A stretch of DNA of 64,000 bases from Lunularia cruciata (Eukaryota > Streptophyta > Marchantiopsida > Lunulariales > Lunulariaceae): NCBI GenBank assembly GCA_948567375.1, contig OX419758.1, positions 27,409,001-27,473,000 on the forward strand, written 5' to 3'. The notes under the pieces are model-generated. The model did not search any database. It was given only the letters and a program-made list of their open reading frames with translations, and was not told the origin of the DNA. Every line of letters starts with the position of its first letter. Positions within the stretch are counted from its first letter, which is position 1. This document shows positions 1-10,221 of the stretch, one piece after another. A program made the position numbers and the translations under genes.

Positions 1-210
1 TCTAAGTAAGTAGCTTCTAGAAGCTTCCAACTAGCTTAGCTTGCATGCCAAGTAGATGGTTTCTAGAAGGAAGCTTCTCAAGAGCCTTGTATGCTAGCTT
101 TAAATACTAAAGTCTATGCTCATGCTAGGCATTCTGAGTTTTCCCACATTCAAGTGTCTCAATGTGAGTTTCCATTCTCCTATTTCTCTCCTTGGTCTTG
201 GCCTTTGACA
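1..210 (+). mobile_element. Family A chromovirus LTR, 3' part (A1)
   Basis: Matches the 3' half of the family A LTRs at 12780-13193 and 61771-62181: the repeated AAGCTTC-rich U3, a TATA-like TTTAAATA at 99-106, and an LTR end in ...TTGACA at 210. The sequence then continues directly in a minus-strand family B LTR interrupted within U5, so this is probably the 3' LTR, or a solo LTR, of an A element inserted in that B LTR. Its 5' part lies left of the window. Confidence 0.8.
14..77 (+). promoter_or_regulatory. Heat-shock-element-like cluster in A LTR
   Basis: Bases 15-27 read TTCtaGAAgcTTC, a perfect three-unit heat-shock element (alternating GAA/TTC spaced by two bases). Bases 61-77 hold TTCtaGAA followed by GAAgcTTC. 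They lie about 20-85 bp upstream of the TATA-like box. Binding of a heat-shock factor is inferred, not shown. Confidence 0.55.
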
Positions 211-603
211 CTACAATTCCTCATAGATCTATCAAGGCATTGCTTTGATTACACTTCACTTAGGATCAAACACACAGAATGAAGACCAATGCTGCGGAAT
301 CCAACATCCAACAAGTACATTGACTTGCACTTCAAAATACTCCACACATTCACAAATATAAACACAAACTTGATACTCAAAATTAAGCTTAAATGATGAG
401 CATTGAGATACAACACTTTACTTTATCTATCTTCAGAAATTATGAATATTGAACAATGTTTTGCTATGAAGGCCTCCTTTAGATAAGTAGAGCACTTTGA
501 TAATTAACTAACAACTATACCGTTCTACAACAACTCTTCCAACCTACAAATCCAATATGACAATGCACCTCTTCATAGTTGCCTCTTCAAACCTTAAATG
601 TGT

Positions 604-2124
604 TACTACTTTGATCCAATGGCAACCTTGACTTTGGCTTCCAAACACGATGTTCTTTCTATCACTTCCTCCTCTTTTTCGGATGCATGGACACTTTAGC
701 ATATCCCGATCATAACAACCTGGCAAGATTTTTTTTTTAGCTTTTTGCCCTATCCTATTCTTACACACCATAAGGTAAGCTCAGTGGCACGCAGGATTAC
801 ACAGTTCCGAGATTCCAATTTGTCAACCCAGGTCCACATTATATTTTGATGCTATCATATTTTTAAGGTATGCCCGATTTAGGAAAGCTACATCTCTTTC
901 CAGTCGTTATTATTATTTGAAAAAAATGCTTTGGGTCTATCTTCTTCTACTAATGCCTTCACTGTTTCTACTACTTCTTCACTCTAATCTACAATTACAG
1001 ACATGGGTAATCTATCAACATTCTTATCCTCTGACCCACTCTTCTTTAATGTCTCAGACAACTAATCCAAAGACACTTCCACTCCTACTTCTACAACTTC
1101 AAACTTCTTCTCCTCCTTCACACTACTCCAAAGTTGCTCTAATTTTGCTCTTACCAAATCTAATCTGAGACAGACATTATCTCCTAGCTCAACAATTTTC
1201 TTATCTACCCTCTCTCTCAATTGGATCATTAGACTGTTCATGTCTACATCCTTTGCCTTCCTCTTTTGAGTTTCTTGCACAATGAACTTCAATTCATATA
1301 GTCTTGCTTCTTCCATCTTCCCTTTAGCTTTTGCACTCAATATTGCTCTCATTCTCCTAATGATTTTGCCTACTAATTCCGATGTATACCCCCAAGATTG
1401 CTCCACTCTTAGCTCTTCTTTATACATTGTCAGCTTATCTTTGTACTCATCTGCAAGTATCTTCTTCTCCTGTGCATATTGATCAATCTAAATCTTATCA
1501 TTTCTTTCCAAACCGGACAATATTTCTTCTTCATGATGCCGGATGGTCAACTCCCTCTGCCATGTTTGATCTTTCTCTACCATGCTCTTCTTCAGAATTT
1601 GTAACTCTTGCTCCATCACAGCCGCCATCGCCTTTGCATGTATACCTTCCATACAAGCTTCACTTACTTCACCTTTCATCTTCTCAATCAACGCCTTTTC
1701 ATTCTTGAGTTCTTTGGCTTGAAGTCCAATTCTTGTCCATGCTTCTTGTAACTCTCTTGCAAGTCCTCTAATGTCTTCTTCTTTAAGACCACATCCATCC
1801 AAAGTTCTTTACCTTCTTCTTCTCTTTAGGTTAATCTCTCCTTCAATTCTTTTGCTTCTTTGATCAGATACTTCATCACCTGCAACTCATTCTTCACATC
1901 CAGATGATCTTTTTGCATCTCCTCTTTCTTTTGCTTTGACTGCAACAACACCAAACACACAATCTTTGACAAGTATGCCACCTCTTCAAATTTCTCTTCT
2001 TCTCCTTGGTCTTTGTACTTTGCTTCCAATGGCTCTTCTTCAGTTGGAGCCTTACTTGAAGTCTTAATCTTTGTACTTCTATATTCTTTCTTCCAAGCTT
2101 GCTTCTTCTTCTTTCATTTGGCTC
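604..2124 (-). pseudogene. B1 U3-encoded protein, C-terminal coiled-coil half
   Basis: Second half of the long reading frame of the B LTR, continuing from 10222 after removal of C1. Open pieces at 1826-2029, 1488-1802 and 1062-1427 are rich in Glu, Lys and Leu with heptad-like spacing, so a long coiled coil is likely. They share segments such as KAMAAVMEQEL and QKRKAKDVDMN with copies B4 and B5. The conserved stop lies near 604, just before the promoter. It is broken by stops, frameshifts and a roughly 260-bp insertion. Function unknown; no known domain was recognised. Confidence 0.55.
656..917 (+). mobile_element. Insertion of ~260 bp, SINE-like
   Basis: Absent from the aligned B5, B4 and short B copies, where flanking U3 sequence is continuous. 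On the plus strand it has a box-A-like TAAGCTCAGTGGCA (776-789) and, about 14 bp later, a box-B-like AGTTCCGAGATTCC (803-816) with one extra base relative to the tRNA box B. A tRNA-derived SINE is possible. No clear target duplication or tail was found. Confidence 0.3.
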
Positions 2125-2232
2125 TGTAACACCCATATGTGCATGTGTGTGGTATTGTGATATTTAACTTGGTATTACAAGTACTTAAGAGATATTATTT
2201 ATACAGAGATAAAGGATGGTTCTATATTAGTC

Positions 2233-2924
2233 TGTGAGCCGGCCTGTCTCTCACTCACGATGAATCTTTGATGGCTATTATGGTAGCGCACCATGGACTA
2301 AGAAGGCAAAGAACCCCAACTCCATCATACTCCTCCAAGGCTAACACTCCAAGACTCAAGACATTGCTCACTAGAGAACTCAATGAGAGAGAGATAGTTG
2401 CAAATGAAAGGATGATGAGTACCTCCTCACCCCTTGTTTATATACTTGTGAAATAGTTACGTACCAAAGTTACTAATTATTGTAGTAACTCAAGTTACTA
2501 GACTAAAAGTCAAAAAAAGTCAAAAAGTAGAAAGGAATATCCATTCACATGGGCATATTCCCCTAAGCATGTGGTCTTATCTTGACCCAACCACTAAGTC
2601 AAGGATTCCTTCACATGGGCTATCCTTGGACTAAAGAAGAATCCAAAACAAAAAGGCTTGCGGGCCCAAGAGTTCTCAACTCTTTTCTCAAAGCCAAACA
2701 CCTAGGAAAAATACCAAGTCAACACACTAAAGTCCAAAATAGTGGTGCTCATCTTTTCTACTTCCTCTAAAGTAAGGTCCCCTCTATCTTAGCTATGACT
2801 AACTTTAGCTAACCATGACTAATACAGAACCATCCTTTATCTCTATTTAAATAATATCTCTTAAATACTTGTAATACCAAGCTAAATATCACAATACCAC
2901 ACACATGCACAAATGGGTGTTACA
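2233..2924 (-). mobile_element. Solo family C LTR nested in C1 5' LTR
   Basis: Minus-strand copy of the same 692-bp LTR, from TGTGAGCC at 2233 to GGGTGTTACA at 2924. It splits the plus-strand LTR and is flanked by AGTC (2229-2232) and AGTC (2925-2928), a 4-bp target duplication. Together with the 3' part of the host LTR it forms a large inverted repeat. Confidence 0.85.
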
Positions 2925-3246
2925 AGTCATGGTTAGCTAAAGTTAGTCATAGCTAAGATAGAGGGGACCTTTCTTTAGAGGAAGAAGAAAAGATAAGCAC
3001 TACTATTTTGGATTTTAATGTGTTGACTTGGTATTATTCCTAAGTGTTTGGCTTTGAGGAAAGAGTTGAGAACTCTTGGGCCCGCAAGCCTTTTTGTTTT
3101 GGATTCTTCTTTAGTCCAAGGATAGCCCATGTGAAGGAATCCTTGACTTAGTGGTTAGGTCAAAATAAGACCACATGCTTAGGGGAATATGCCCATGTGA
3201 ATGGATATTCCTTTCTACTTTTTGACTTTACTTGAATTTTAGTCTA

Positions 3247-3308
3247 GTAACTTGAGTTACTACAGTAATTAGTAACTTTGGTACGTAACTATTTCACAAG
3301 TATATAAA
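3247..3308 (+). promoter_or_regulatory. C LTR core promoter with GTAAC palindrome
   Basis: TATATAAA at 3301-3308. Just upstream, GTAAC/GTTAC occurs four times in 43 bases: 3247-3251, inverted at 3256-3260 (making the palindrome GTAACTTGAGTTAC), 3272-3276 and 3285-3289. The palindrome is kept in most C LTRs of the window (9958-, 29226-, 34355-, 39171-, 53408-, 59459-). The binding factor is unknown. Confidence 0.5.
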
Positions 3309-3516
3309 CAAGGGGTGAGGAGGTACTCATCATCCTTTCATTTGCAACTATCTCTCCCTCATTGAGTTCTCTAGTGAGCAATGTCTTGAGTCTTGGAGTG
3401 TTAGCCTTGGAAGAGTATGATGGAATTTGGGTTCCTTGCCTTCTTAGTCCATGGTGCGCTACCATAATAGCCATCAGAGGTTCATCGTGAGTGAGAGACA
3501 GGCCGGCTCACATTTT

Positions 3517-3533
3517 TGGTTCCGTTGCCGGGA
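3517..3533 (+). other. Primer binding site, tRNA-Glu type
   Basis: TGGTTCCGTTGCCGGGA begins four bases after the LTR end and is, from memory, exactly complementary to the 3' end of plant tRNA-Glu (ending CCCGGCAACGGAACCA). It primes minus-strand DNA synthesis. C2 has the same site with two changes at 34621-34637. Confidence 0.75.
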
Positions 3534-4373
3534 CCTCTCTAGAAGGCAAGATAATATTCCGTGTTCAATTCTACATTAGGCAGAAGGAGGCTATGAGAGC
3601 TCACTTGGAGAGAACATTAGGAGAGGAGAGAGCTGAACTTATGTAAGAGAACCAAGATACATTTGTATACCCTATAGTTCATTATGACGTCTTTGAGGTG
3701 ATTTTGTACATCTTGTACACATGAGAGGAATTGGAGAGATTGTGTGAGGTGGATTGCAGATTTTGGGGATTAAGGAGATTTTTGAGCAAAATCTCAAGTT
3801 TGAGACCCGGACTTGAAATTTCAACACATAATAGCTTGGTTTATCTTTCAGTTAGCACACTTGATATTATTGTGAGAGCTACTATGCGCACAGGTCTAGA
3901 ATTTTTGAAAGTTGATAGGGTAAAGTGCTCCCGCAACTGCATGCTCTCTGGAAAATTGTACAGAGTCTGCCATTTCATCAAATTTCACTGAATTGTCCTG
4001 AAAATTTTTTAACAAAATTAAGTGCATTGTATTCTACCTGCTGCCACAAAAATTAGAGATAGATCATTCTTGCGCAAGGAGTTATGGGTTTTTGAAGTGA
4101 GTGGGGTGGGTTTCAGACCAAATCTGAAATTTGTGTGCTAAATAGAAAGGTGTCTAGGCCAAATGGCTTGATGAAAAGATCTGAAATTTTTTAGGGAGGG
4201 ACAACTTAGAGTTGTGATTAAGTGTGAAAAATTTCAGAGGACTGTCACATATTGGTTGGGAGATTTGAGTGACATTGTGAGGAAGGGTCAATTCTGCAGA
4301 GTGGAGATCTCATGCATGAGAAGTTTGAGATCAACAAAAAGCATGTTTGAGTGTTTAGATTCATCTTGGGAAC
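3534..4373 (+). other. C1 untranslated leader
   Basis: About 840 bp between primer site and ORF1, also present in C2 (34638-35446). Only short frames, not conserved between copies. No gene seen. Confidence 0.5.
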
Positions 4374-4847
4374 ATGGAGGGTCATCAAGAGTGGAAATTG
4401 AGATTATGCAAGGTTCCCCAAGGGTTTGAGGTGATTTTAGGGGTTGTTTTGAGGAAAAGAGAGTTTACAATAGAATTTGAAGAGAGTGTTGAGAGGATTC
4501 AAAAACCTACACCACTTGGAGGAAAGAGTGAGTCTAAGTGCTTTCTATGTGGAGAGAAGGGACATAAGGCAAGTTCATGTCCATTGACCTTTGAGAGCAA
4601 GAGATTGAGAGAAAGGAGAGGCTTACTTGACTTGGGTTTGCATGTTGGACCTTCTTCACCAAGATTAGGAGGGAGAAGATCTAAGACCAAGGAGTTATGT
4701 GAGGTTTGTGGAGTGGAAGGACTTCCAAAAGGACATGAGTGTAGTGGAGTAAAAGCACTTTTGGAGACTTTGGTGAAGGATCTTGGAGAGAGTCTTAGTA
4801 CAGCTACAGAAATACTACCACCTTCATCAGCTAGTTCTCAAGATTAG
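4374..4847 (+). CDS. ORF1: small zinc-knuckle protein upstream of gag
   Basis: 157 codons, intact. The middle holds a gag-like zinc knuckle CFLCGEKGHKASSC (CX2CX4HX4C), followed about 50 residues later by a second Cys/His cluster, CEVCGVEGLPKGHEC (CX2CX8HXC). Copy C2 (35447-35920) keeps the same length, the same C terminus and most residues, although both elements have stops elsewhere. It lies in its own frame, about 230 bp upstream of the gag ATG. A nucleic-acid-binding role is inferred from the zinc knuckle. Some plant Ty3/gypsy lineages (Ogre type) also have an extra ORF before gag, but this one was not matched to a named family. Confidence 0.6.
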   Translation: MEGHQEWKLRLCKVPQGFEVILGVVLRKREFTIEFEESVERIQKPTPLGGKSESKCFLCGEKGHKASSCPLTFESKRLRERRGLLDLGLHVGPSSPRLGGRRSKTKELCEVCGVEGLPKGHECSGVKALLETLVKDLGESLSTATEILPPSSASSQD

Positions 4848-5080
4848 TGATGGAGATAATGTTTCAACTTATGGATAAATTATCCATGAGAGTTAGATAA
4901 ATATGCACTCTAGGATTTGATGTTGCTATAGAAATCTTGGAGCAACCTGAACCTTTTGTGTTCCCTAGAGTGGATTATTCTTAGATGGTGTTAGTCATGT
5001 ATATACTTTATTAGTAATAGAGTGAGAGAAAAGAAAAGAGAAAAAAAAATTGAGAGAAAGAAAGATAGTGAGAGGTTAAG

Positions 5081-6480
5081 ATGGGGAAACTTCCGGTTTT
5101 CTTTGGCAATGATGGAGAAGATGTGGAGGCCTTTGTAAGAGACTTCAAGAGAGCTTGCATAGGAAACAATGAGAGGAGGAAGAATGAGTGGGCCTCATTA
5201 TTACCAGATTTCTTTGAGGATGCAGCACTTACATGGTATGAGTCAGAATACCAAAAGAGTGAGAGGAGAGATGGGGAAGAGGAGTCTTGGGAGACTTTGA
5301 CTTCAGCACTCATTGAGAACTTTCTTCTTGATGAGAGTTATGAGAGGTTGATGAGTGAGGTTAAATTTCTCAAGCAAGGAGATGGAGAGAAAGTGAGAGT
5401 CTATGTGGAAAGAGTAGAAAAGTTGGAGTCCAGATTTTGCATAGTATTGAGGAAGGGTGGGGATGATGTGGAGACTACAATGATTGGAATAGGGACCATG
5501 CTCACCAAGAATTTTGTGGGAGGGTTGAGACCATAAATAAGAAGCAAGGTGAGATATGAGAAACCTTCTTCCAAGGTTGAAGCTATCAAGATTGAAATTC
5601 GTATGGAGGAGAGTTTGGAAGGAGATGAGAGTGATTTGGTGGTGAAGGAGGTTGTGCATCCTCCTCAAGGCTACAAGTATGGTGGAACTTCTGATACTTT
5701 GGTGGCAAGGGTTGCACCACAAGTAGTGGTTGCTCCAGTTCTTGCACATCCACCAAAAGATCCACTTCAAACCATCACAGAACAACTTGCCGATCTCAAG
5801 ATCAATGTGGTGCAACTATGGGAGAAGAGAGAGGTGGATCAAAATGTAGGGAGAGGACCTAGGAGTTATGGAAACTATCCATATAGAGGAAGCCAACCAG
5901 CCAACAATTTCAATGATAGAAATTGTTTTGGTTATGGAGGAAGAGGCCATATCCAAAGGAATTGCCCAAATTCTACTTACCATGGAGGAAGGGTTTATGA
6001 GGGAGCCAATAGAGGGAAAGAGGGAGGTAGTGAAACCCAAGTGGCTCCTAATCCAAACAAAGGTAAGGGGATAGCATCCATAGGTGTGGTGGAGAGCAAG
6101 TATGAGAAGGGAGAGTGCTCAAACTCCAAGAGTCTTAATTTGGAGCTTTTGGCACAAGAGAAGAAGAGAGCTCGTTTTGCAGAGGATGTTCACTCTTCTC
6201 AAGGATTTACTTCAAGCAAGGATACTCCTATGTCTACTAGGAGCACTTGCACCTCAACACCATCAACAACAAAGACTCCAAGGAAGAAGTTGGGGATGGA
6301 GGACTTCTTGATCTCAAAGCAACAATGGAACTACAATGTGTTGGAGGATGTTGGTACTCATAAGGCTAACATCACAGTGGGCCAATTAATTGCTTTGAAC
6401 CCTACCTTGAGAAAGGAGCTTAGAGGTGGTTTGAGTTCTACAAGGAGCAAGAAGAAGAAGAAGGCAAAAGTTCCAATATC
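5081..6480 (+). pseudogene. gag: C1 gag (capsid-nucleocapsid part of gag-pol)
   Basis: Starts MGKLPVFFGNDGEDVEAF. The first 150 residues are a typical plant Retrotrans_gag domain (DFFEDAALTWYESEY, VERVEKLESRF). A TAA at 5534-5536 stands where C2 has CAA, so gag and pol were one frame of 5081 onward. The second zinc knuckle near 5924-5965 reads CFGYGGRGHIQRNC: its second Cys is Tyr (TAT at 5933), which should damage zinc binding. A charged Ser/Thr-rich spacer follows. The protein would form virus-like particles and package element RNA. Confidence 0.8.
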
Positions 6481-6900
6481 AATGGGGGTGGTGGATGCCA
6501 AGCCAGCACCATGGGAGGCTTGTGAATATGCCTCCAAGATTGATGTGAGAGTGAATGGTCACAACATCAAGGATGCAATGGTTGATGGAGGATCAGCAGT
6601 GAATGCCATGTCAGAAAGGTTGATGAAGAAGTTGGGTATGATACCCTCAAGACCTTCAACATTTGTGGTGAGCATGGCAAACAAGCAACAAGTTAGACCA
6701 GTAGGAGTGATGGATAAGGTGGTAGTTTCAGTTATGGGAGTTCAAAATCTCATGACTTTCCAAGTCTTGAAGGATTCAAGCTATGACTTACTTCTTGGGA
6801 GGCCATGGTTGAGAGCAGCACGCACAATTGATCGATGGCACAAAGGGTACTTGAGGATTGGGCCATCAAACCATAGAGTCACAGTTCTTGTGACTAACAC
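6481..6900 (+). pseudogene. pol: C1 aspartic protease domain
   Basis: Same frame as gag. Core sequence VNGHNIKDAMVDGGSAVN carries the DGGS active-site form at 6584 (polyprotein codon 502), and LLLGRPWL is the second conserved strand. It would cleave the gag-pol precursor. No damage is visible in this domain; it is a pseudogene because the polyprotein has stops up- and downstream. Confidence 0.75.
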
Positions 6901-7080
6901 CACCAACACTTCACATTTAGATACACCATCTTCTGATTATTGGGAATCAGATTCTGAAGAAGGAGCTTCAGGTGTGGACACAAGCATGGAGGAGGAGACT
7001 TCCATGGAGGAGGATGAATCTGAATCTGATTCAGATGTGTATCCCTTGTGTGCTATGCATTTTGCACCTAAGCCAAAGGT

Positions 7081-8560
7081 TTTGAAGCACCTAGACAAAT
7101 CACCATTGACACTTGAGGAGGTAGAGAGAAGGTTAGCTACCCTCAAGTATCGCCCAAATGTTACCAAGGAGGAGAAGGTAAGATTTGAGGAGATTTTCCG
7201 CAAGTTCATCCATGTGTTTGCTTTTAGTTACAAGGATTTGAAGGAAGTCATCTTGGAGGAGCACAAGATAGAGGAGGAGTCACATGCAAGACCAATCCGC
7301 CAAAAGCAACGTTGCATTAGCCCACCAATATCTTTGGTTGTGAAGGAGGAGATTGATAAGCTCAAGGAGGCTGGATTTATCTTTGAGGTGGAGAATTCAG
7401 AATGGGTGTTTCCAATGGTCATTGTGAAGAAAAAGAATGGCAAGCTTCGGGTATGTGTGGATTACAAGAAGCTTAATGTTGTTACCAAGAAGGACTACTA
7501 CCCATTGCCATTCATTGATGAGATCTTGGAGGAGGTTGTAGGTCATGAGAGGTATAGTTTTGGAGATGGTTATAGTGGATACAACCAAATCAAGATTGCA
7601 CCAGAGCATCAACAACTCACCACGTTCACCACACCTTGGGGAACTTACGATTTCAAGCTCATGCCTTTTGGGCTTTGCAATGCTCCAGCCGCATTCCAAC
7701 GGTTCATGAACAAGGTATTTGAACCTTTCATTGGGAAATTTGTGAGAGACTTCATTGATGACTTTTGTGTCTATGGGAGCAAGGAGGAGCACTTTGATCA
7801 CCTAATCAAAGTCTTGCAACGCTTGGATGAGGCAAATGCATCACTCAACCCAAAGAAGTGCAGTTTTGGATGTGAAGAAGGTCTACTTTTGGGGCACATC
7901 ATCTCCAAGGAGGGAATAGCAGTTGATCCTCAGAAGGTGAGGAAAATCTCAAACCTTCTATTCCCTTCAAGCTTGACAAAATTACGCCAATTCTTGGGGA
8001 TGGTTGGGTACTATAGGAGGTTCATCTTCTCATTTTCCAACAAGGCTTATGCATTGACCATCTACATGAAGAAGGGTGTAGATTACATGGTGATTTTGGA
8101 AGACAAGGAGGCTCTTAAAGCTTTTGAGGAACTCAAGCAATCCCTTGTTGTAGCTCCAATTCTTGCTTAACCTGATTGGAGTAAGCCTTTCATCCTCTAC
8201 ATTGATGCTTCTAATGTAGCTATAGGATGCACTCTTAGTCAATTAGACCAAGATGGGCATGATCATCCAATAGCTTATGCTAGTAGGCAGATGGTTTCAG
8301 TTGAGAAGAACTACTCTGTCACGAAGAGAGAAGGGTTGGCAGTGATCTTTGGTCTCAAGAATTTTAGACACTACTTGATTGGAGGGAAAGCCACCATTGT
8401 CACGGATCACAAGGCTTTGAAGTACATCTTCAACAACCCTAATGTTGAAGGGAAACTAGCAAGGTGGATGATACTCTTGTCTGAGTATGACTACACCATT
8501 GAGGATAGACCAGGAAAGAAACATGCAAATGCTGATTTGTTATCTAGAGCCTATGATCAT
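7081..8560 (+). pseudogene. pol: C1 reverse transcriptase-RNase H
   Basis: RT motifs run in order: KLRVCVDYKKLN, YPLPFIDEILEEV, DGYSGYNQIKIAPEHQQ, MPFGLCNAPAAFQRFMNK, then the catalytic FIDDF at 7751-7765. LGMVGYYRRFI is the thumb/connection. RNase H follows (YIDASNVAIGCTLSQ, ATIVTDHKAL, DLLSRA). A TAA at 8168-8170 replaces the AAA of C2 and cuts RNase H off. The DGYSGYNQI.IAP style suggests a non-chromovirus Ty3/gypsy lineage (Athila/Tat-like), which is inference. Confidence 0.85.
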
Positions 8561-9529
8561 GATGGACATGAGCCAGTGGATGATTCCTTCCCGGATGAGG
8601 AGCTCATGACAATCTCAGTCACTCAAGAGATTCCAATGGAGTACAAGGAGATTGTGGATTTTGTGACAAGAGGTAACTATCCAGAAGGAATGCATGCTAG
8701 GGAGAGGAAGGCCCTTGCAGCAAGATCTAGACCTTACACAATGGTGGAGGATATTCTTTTTCACCAAGGAGCAGATGGTCTACTTCGAAGAGCAGTGGGT
8801 AAGGAAGAGTCTATCCTACTCATAAAGGAGTTTCATGAAGGTTTAGTATGTGGAGGACACTTGCAAGAAAGGTGACTGCTTTCAAGATTCTAGATGCAGG
8901 TTACCATTGGAGAGGGATTTTCAAGGATTGTCTTGATTATTGCAAAACTTGTCATGTTTGTCAAGCTTTTGCTAGAAAGTCTACATCCACTCCACCACTT
9001 AGATCAATTCCATTGTTAGGACCTTTTGAGAAGTGGGGAATTGATTTTATAGGACCTCTCAATAGAACCCCAAGGAACAATTGGTACATTGTGGTAGTTA
9101 CTGATAACCTTACCAAGTGGGTTGAGGCTAGACCATTGAGGGACAAGAATGAAGATGAAGTGGGTAGATTTCTTAATGAACGCATTATCACTAGGTTTGG
9201 ATGCCCTTTGGAGTTGGTTTCTGATAGAGGAGGAGAGTTTACAAGAAGCATTACTATAGCCATGCTACGACATTTCTCTATCACACATAGAGTAACTACA
9301 TCCTATAAGCCAAATTCCAATGGCTTGGCAGAGAGAACCAATCAGACCTTGTGCATGATGTTGGCCAAAGATGCAGAAATGGAGGGGGCTAAACATCATT
9401 GGGACAAGAGGATTCATGCAGTTTTATGGGAGTATAGGACAACCATGAAGACTTCCACTAGATATTCTCCATTTCAATTGGTATATGGTATTAAGTCTAC
9501 CTTACCTATTCACTTTGATCTTGCTATAA
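8561..9529 (+). pseudogene. pol: C1 integrase, frameshifted and C-terminally truncated
   Basis: The N-terminal HHCC zinc module ends in CKTCHVC. A one-base loss near 8865 moves the frame from the RNase H side into the 8848-9534 frame. The catalytic core shows WGIDFIGPL, LVSDRGGEF and NGLAERTNQ, giving the D, D and E residues. Sequence stops at the 3' LTR about where C2 continues with FDLPTFQSIHRR, so the C-terminal domain and polypurine tract were deleted. Confidence 0.8.
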
Positions 9530-10221
9530 TGTAACACCCATATGTGGATGTGTGTGGCATTGTGATATTTAACTTGGTATTACAAGTACTTAAGAGATAT
9601 TATTTATATAGAGATAAAGGATGGTTCTATATTAGTCATGGTTAGCTAAAGTTAGTCATAGCTAAGATAGAGCGGACCTTACTTTAGAGGAAGTAGAAAA
9701 GATGAGCACCACTATTTTGGATTTTAGTGTGTTGACTTGGTATTATTCCTAGGTGTTTCGCTTTGAGGAAAGAGTTGAGAACTCTTGGGCCCGCAAGCCT
9801 TTTTGTTTTGGATTCTTCTATAGTCAAAGGATAGCCCATGTGAAGGAATCCTTGACTTAGTGGTTGGGTCAAGATAAGACCACATGCTTAGGGGAATATG
9901 CCCATGTGAATGGATATTCCTTTCTACTTTTTGACTTTACTTGATTTTTAGTCTAGTAACTTGAGTTACTACGGTAATTAGTAACTTTGGTACGTAACTA
10001 TTTCACAAGTATATAAACAAGGGGTGAGGAGGTACTCATCATCCTTTCATTTGCAACTATCTCTCTCTCATTGAGTTCTCTAGTGAGCAATGTCTTGAGT
10101 CTTGGAGTGTTAGCCTTGGAGGAGTATGATGGAATTTGGGTTCCTTGCCTTCTTAGTTCATGGTGCGCTACCATAATAGCCATCAGAGGTTCATCGTGAG
10201 TGAGAGACAGGCCGGCTCACA
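9530..10221 (+). repeat. C1 3' LTR
   Basis: 692 bp, TGTAACACCC to GGCTCACA, a close copy of the 5' LTR. No polypurine tract precedes it; it abuts integrase sequence, which points to a deletion ending at the LTR edge. Confidence 0.85.

Larger units (their letters stand above)
2125..3512 (+). repeat. C1 5' LTR (interrupted)
   Basis: Begins TGTAACACCC and ends GGCTCACA (TG...CA). Own sequence is 2125-2232 plus 2925-3512, giving 692 bp after removing a 4-bp duplication, the same length as the 3' LTR at 9530-10221. TATATAAA at 3301-3308 marks the promoter. Confidence 0.85.
2125..10221 (+). mobile_element. Family C Ty3/gypsy element C1, nearly complete
   Basis: 5' LTR 2125-3512 (with a nested LTR), Glu-tRNA primer site, leader, ORF1, gag-pol, 3' LTR 9530-10221. 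It is inserted in the B1 LTR with a probable 4-bp target duplication GCTC (2121-2124) / GCTT (10222-10225). B sequence reads continuously across the gap when compared with 41280-41400. The LTRs look only a few percent diverged by eye, so this is one of the younger elements here. The integrase C terminus and polypurine tract are missing before the 3' LTR. Confidence 0.85.

Noticed and set aside
544-771. 75-codon minus-strand frame at the left end
   Set aside because: It runs across the junction of the SINE-like block and B1 U3, so it is not a gene.
3289-3474. 61-codon minus-strand frame (MAIMVAHHGLRRQG...) recurring in at least five C LTRs
   Set aside because: It recurs because the LTR recurs. 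It lies antisense across TATA-R-U5, has no promoter of its own and is broken in older copies. Conservation is that of the LTR DNA.
8160-8175. TAA in C1 pol as a functional domain boundary
   Set aside because: C2 has AAA at the same codon and the frame continues unchanged, so it is a simple nonsense mutation.
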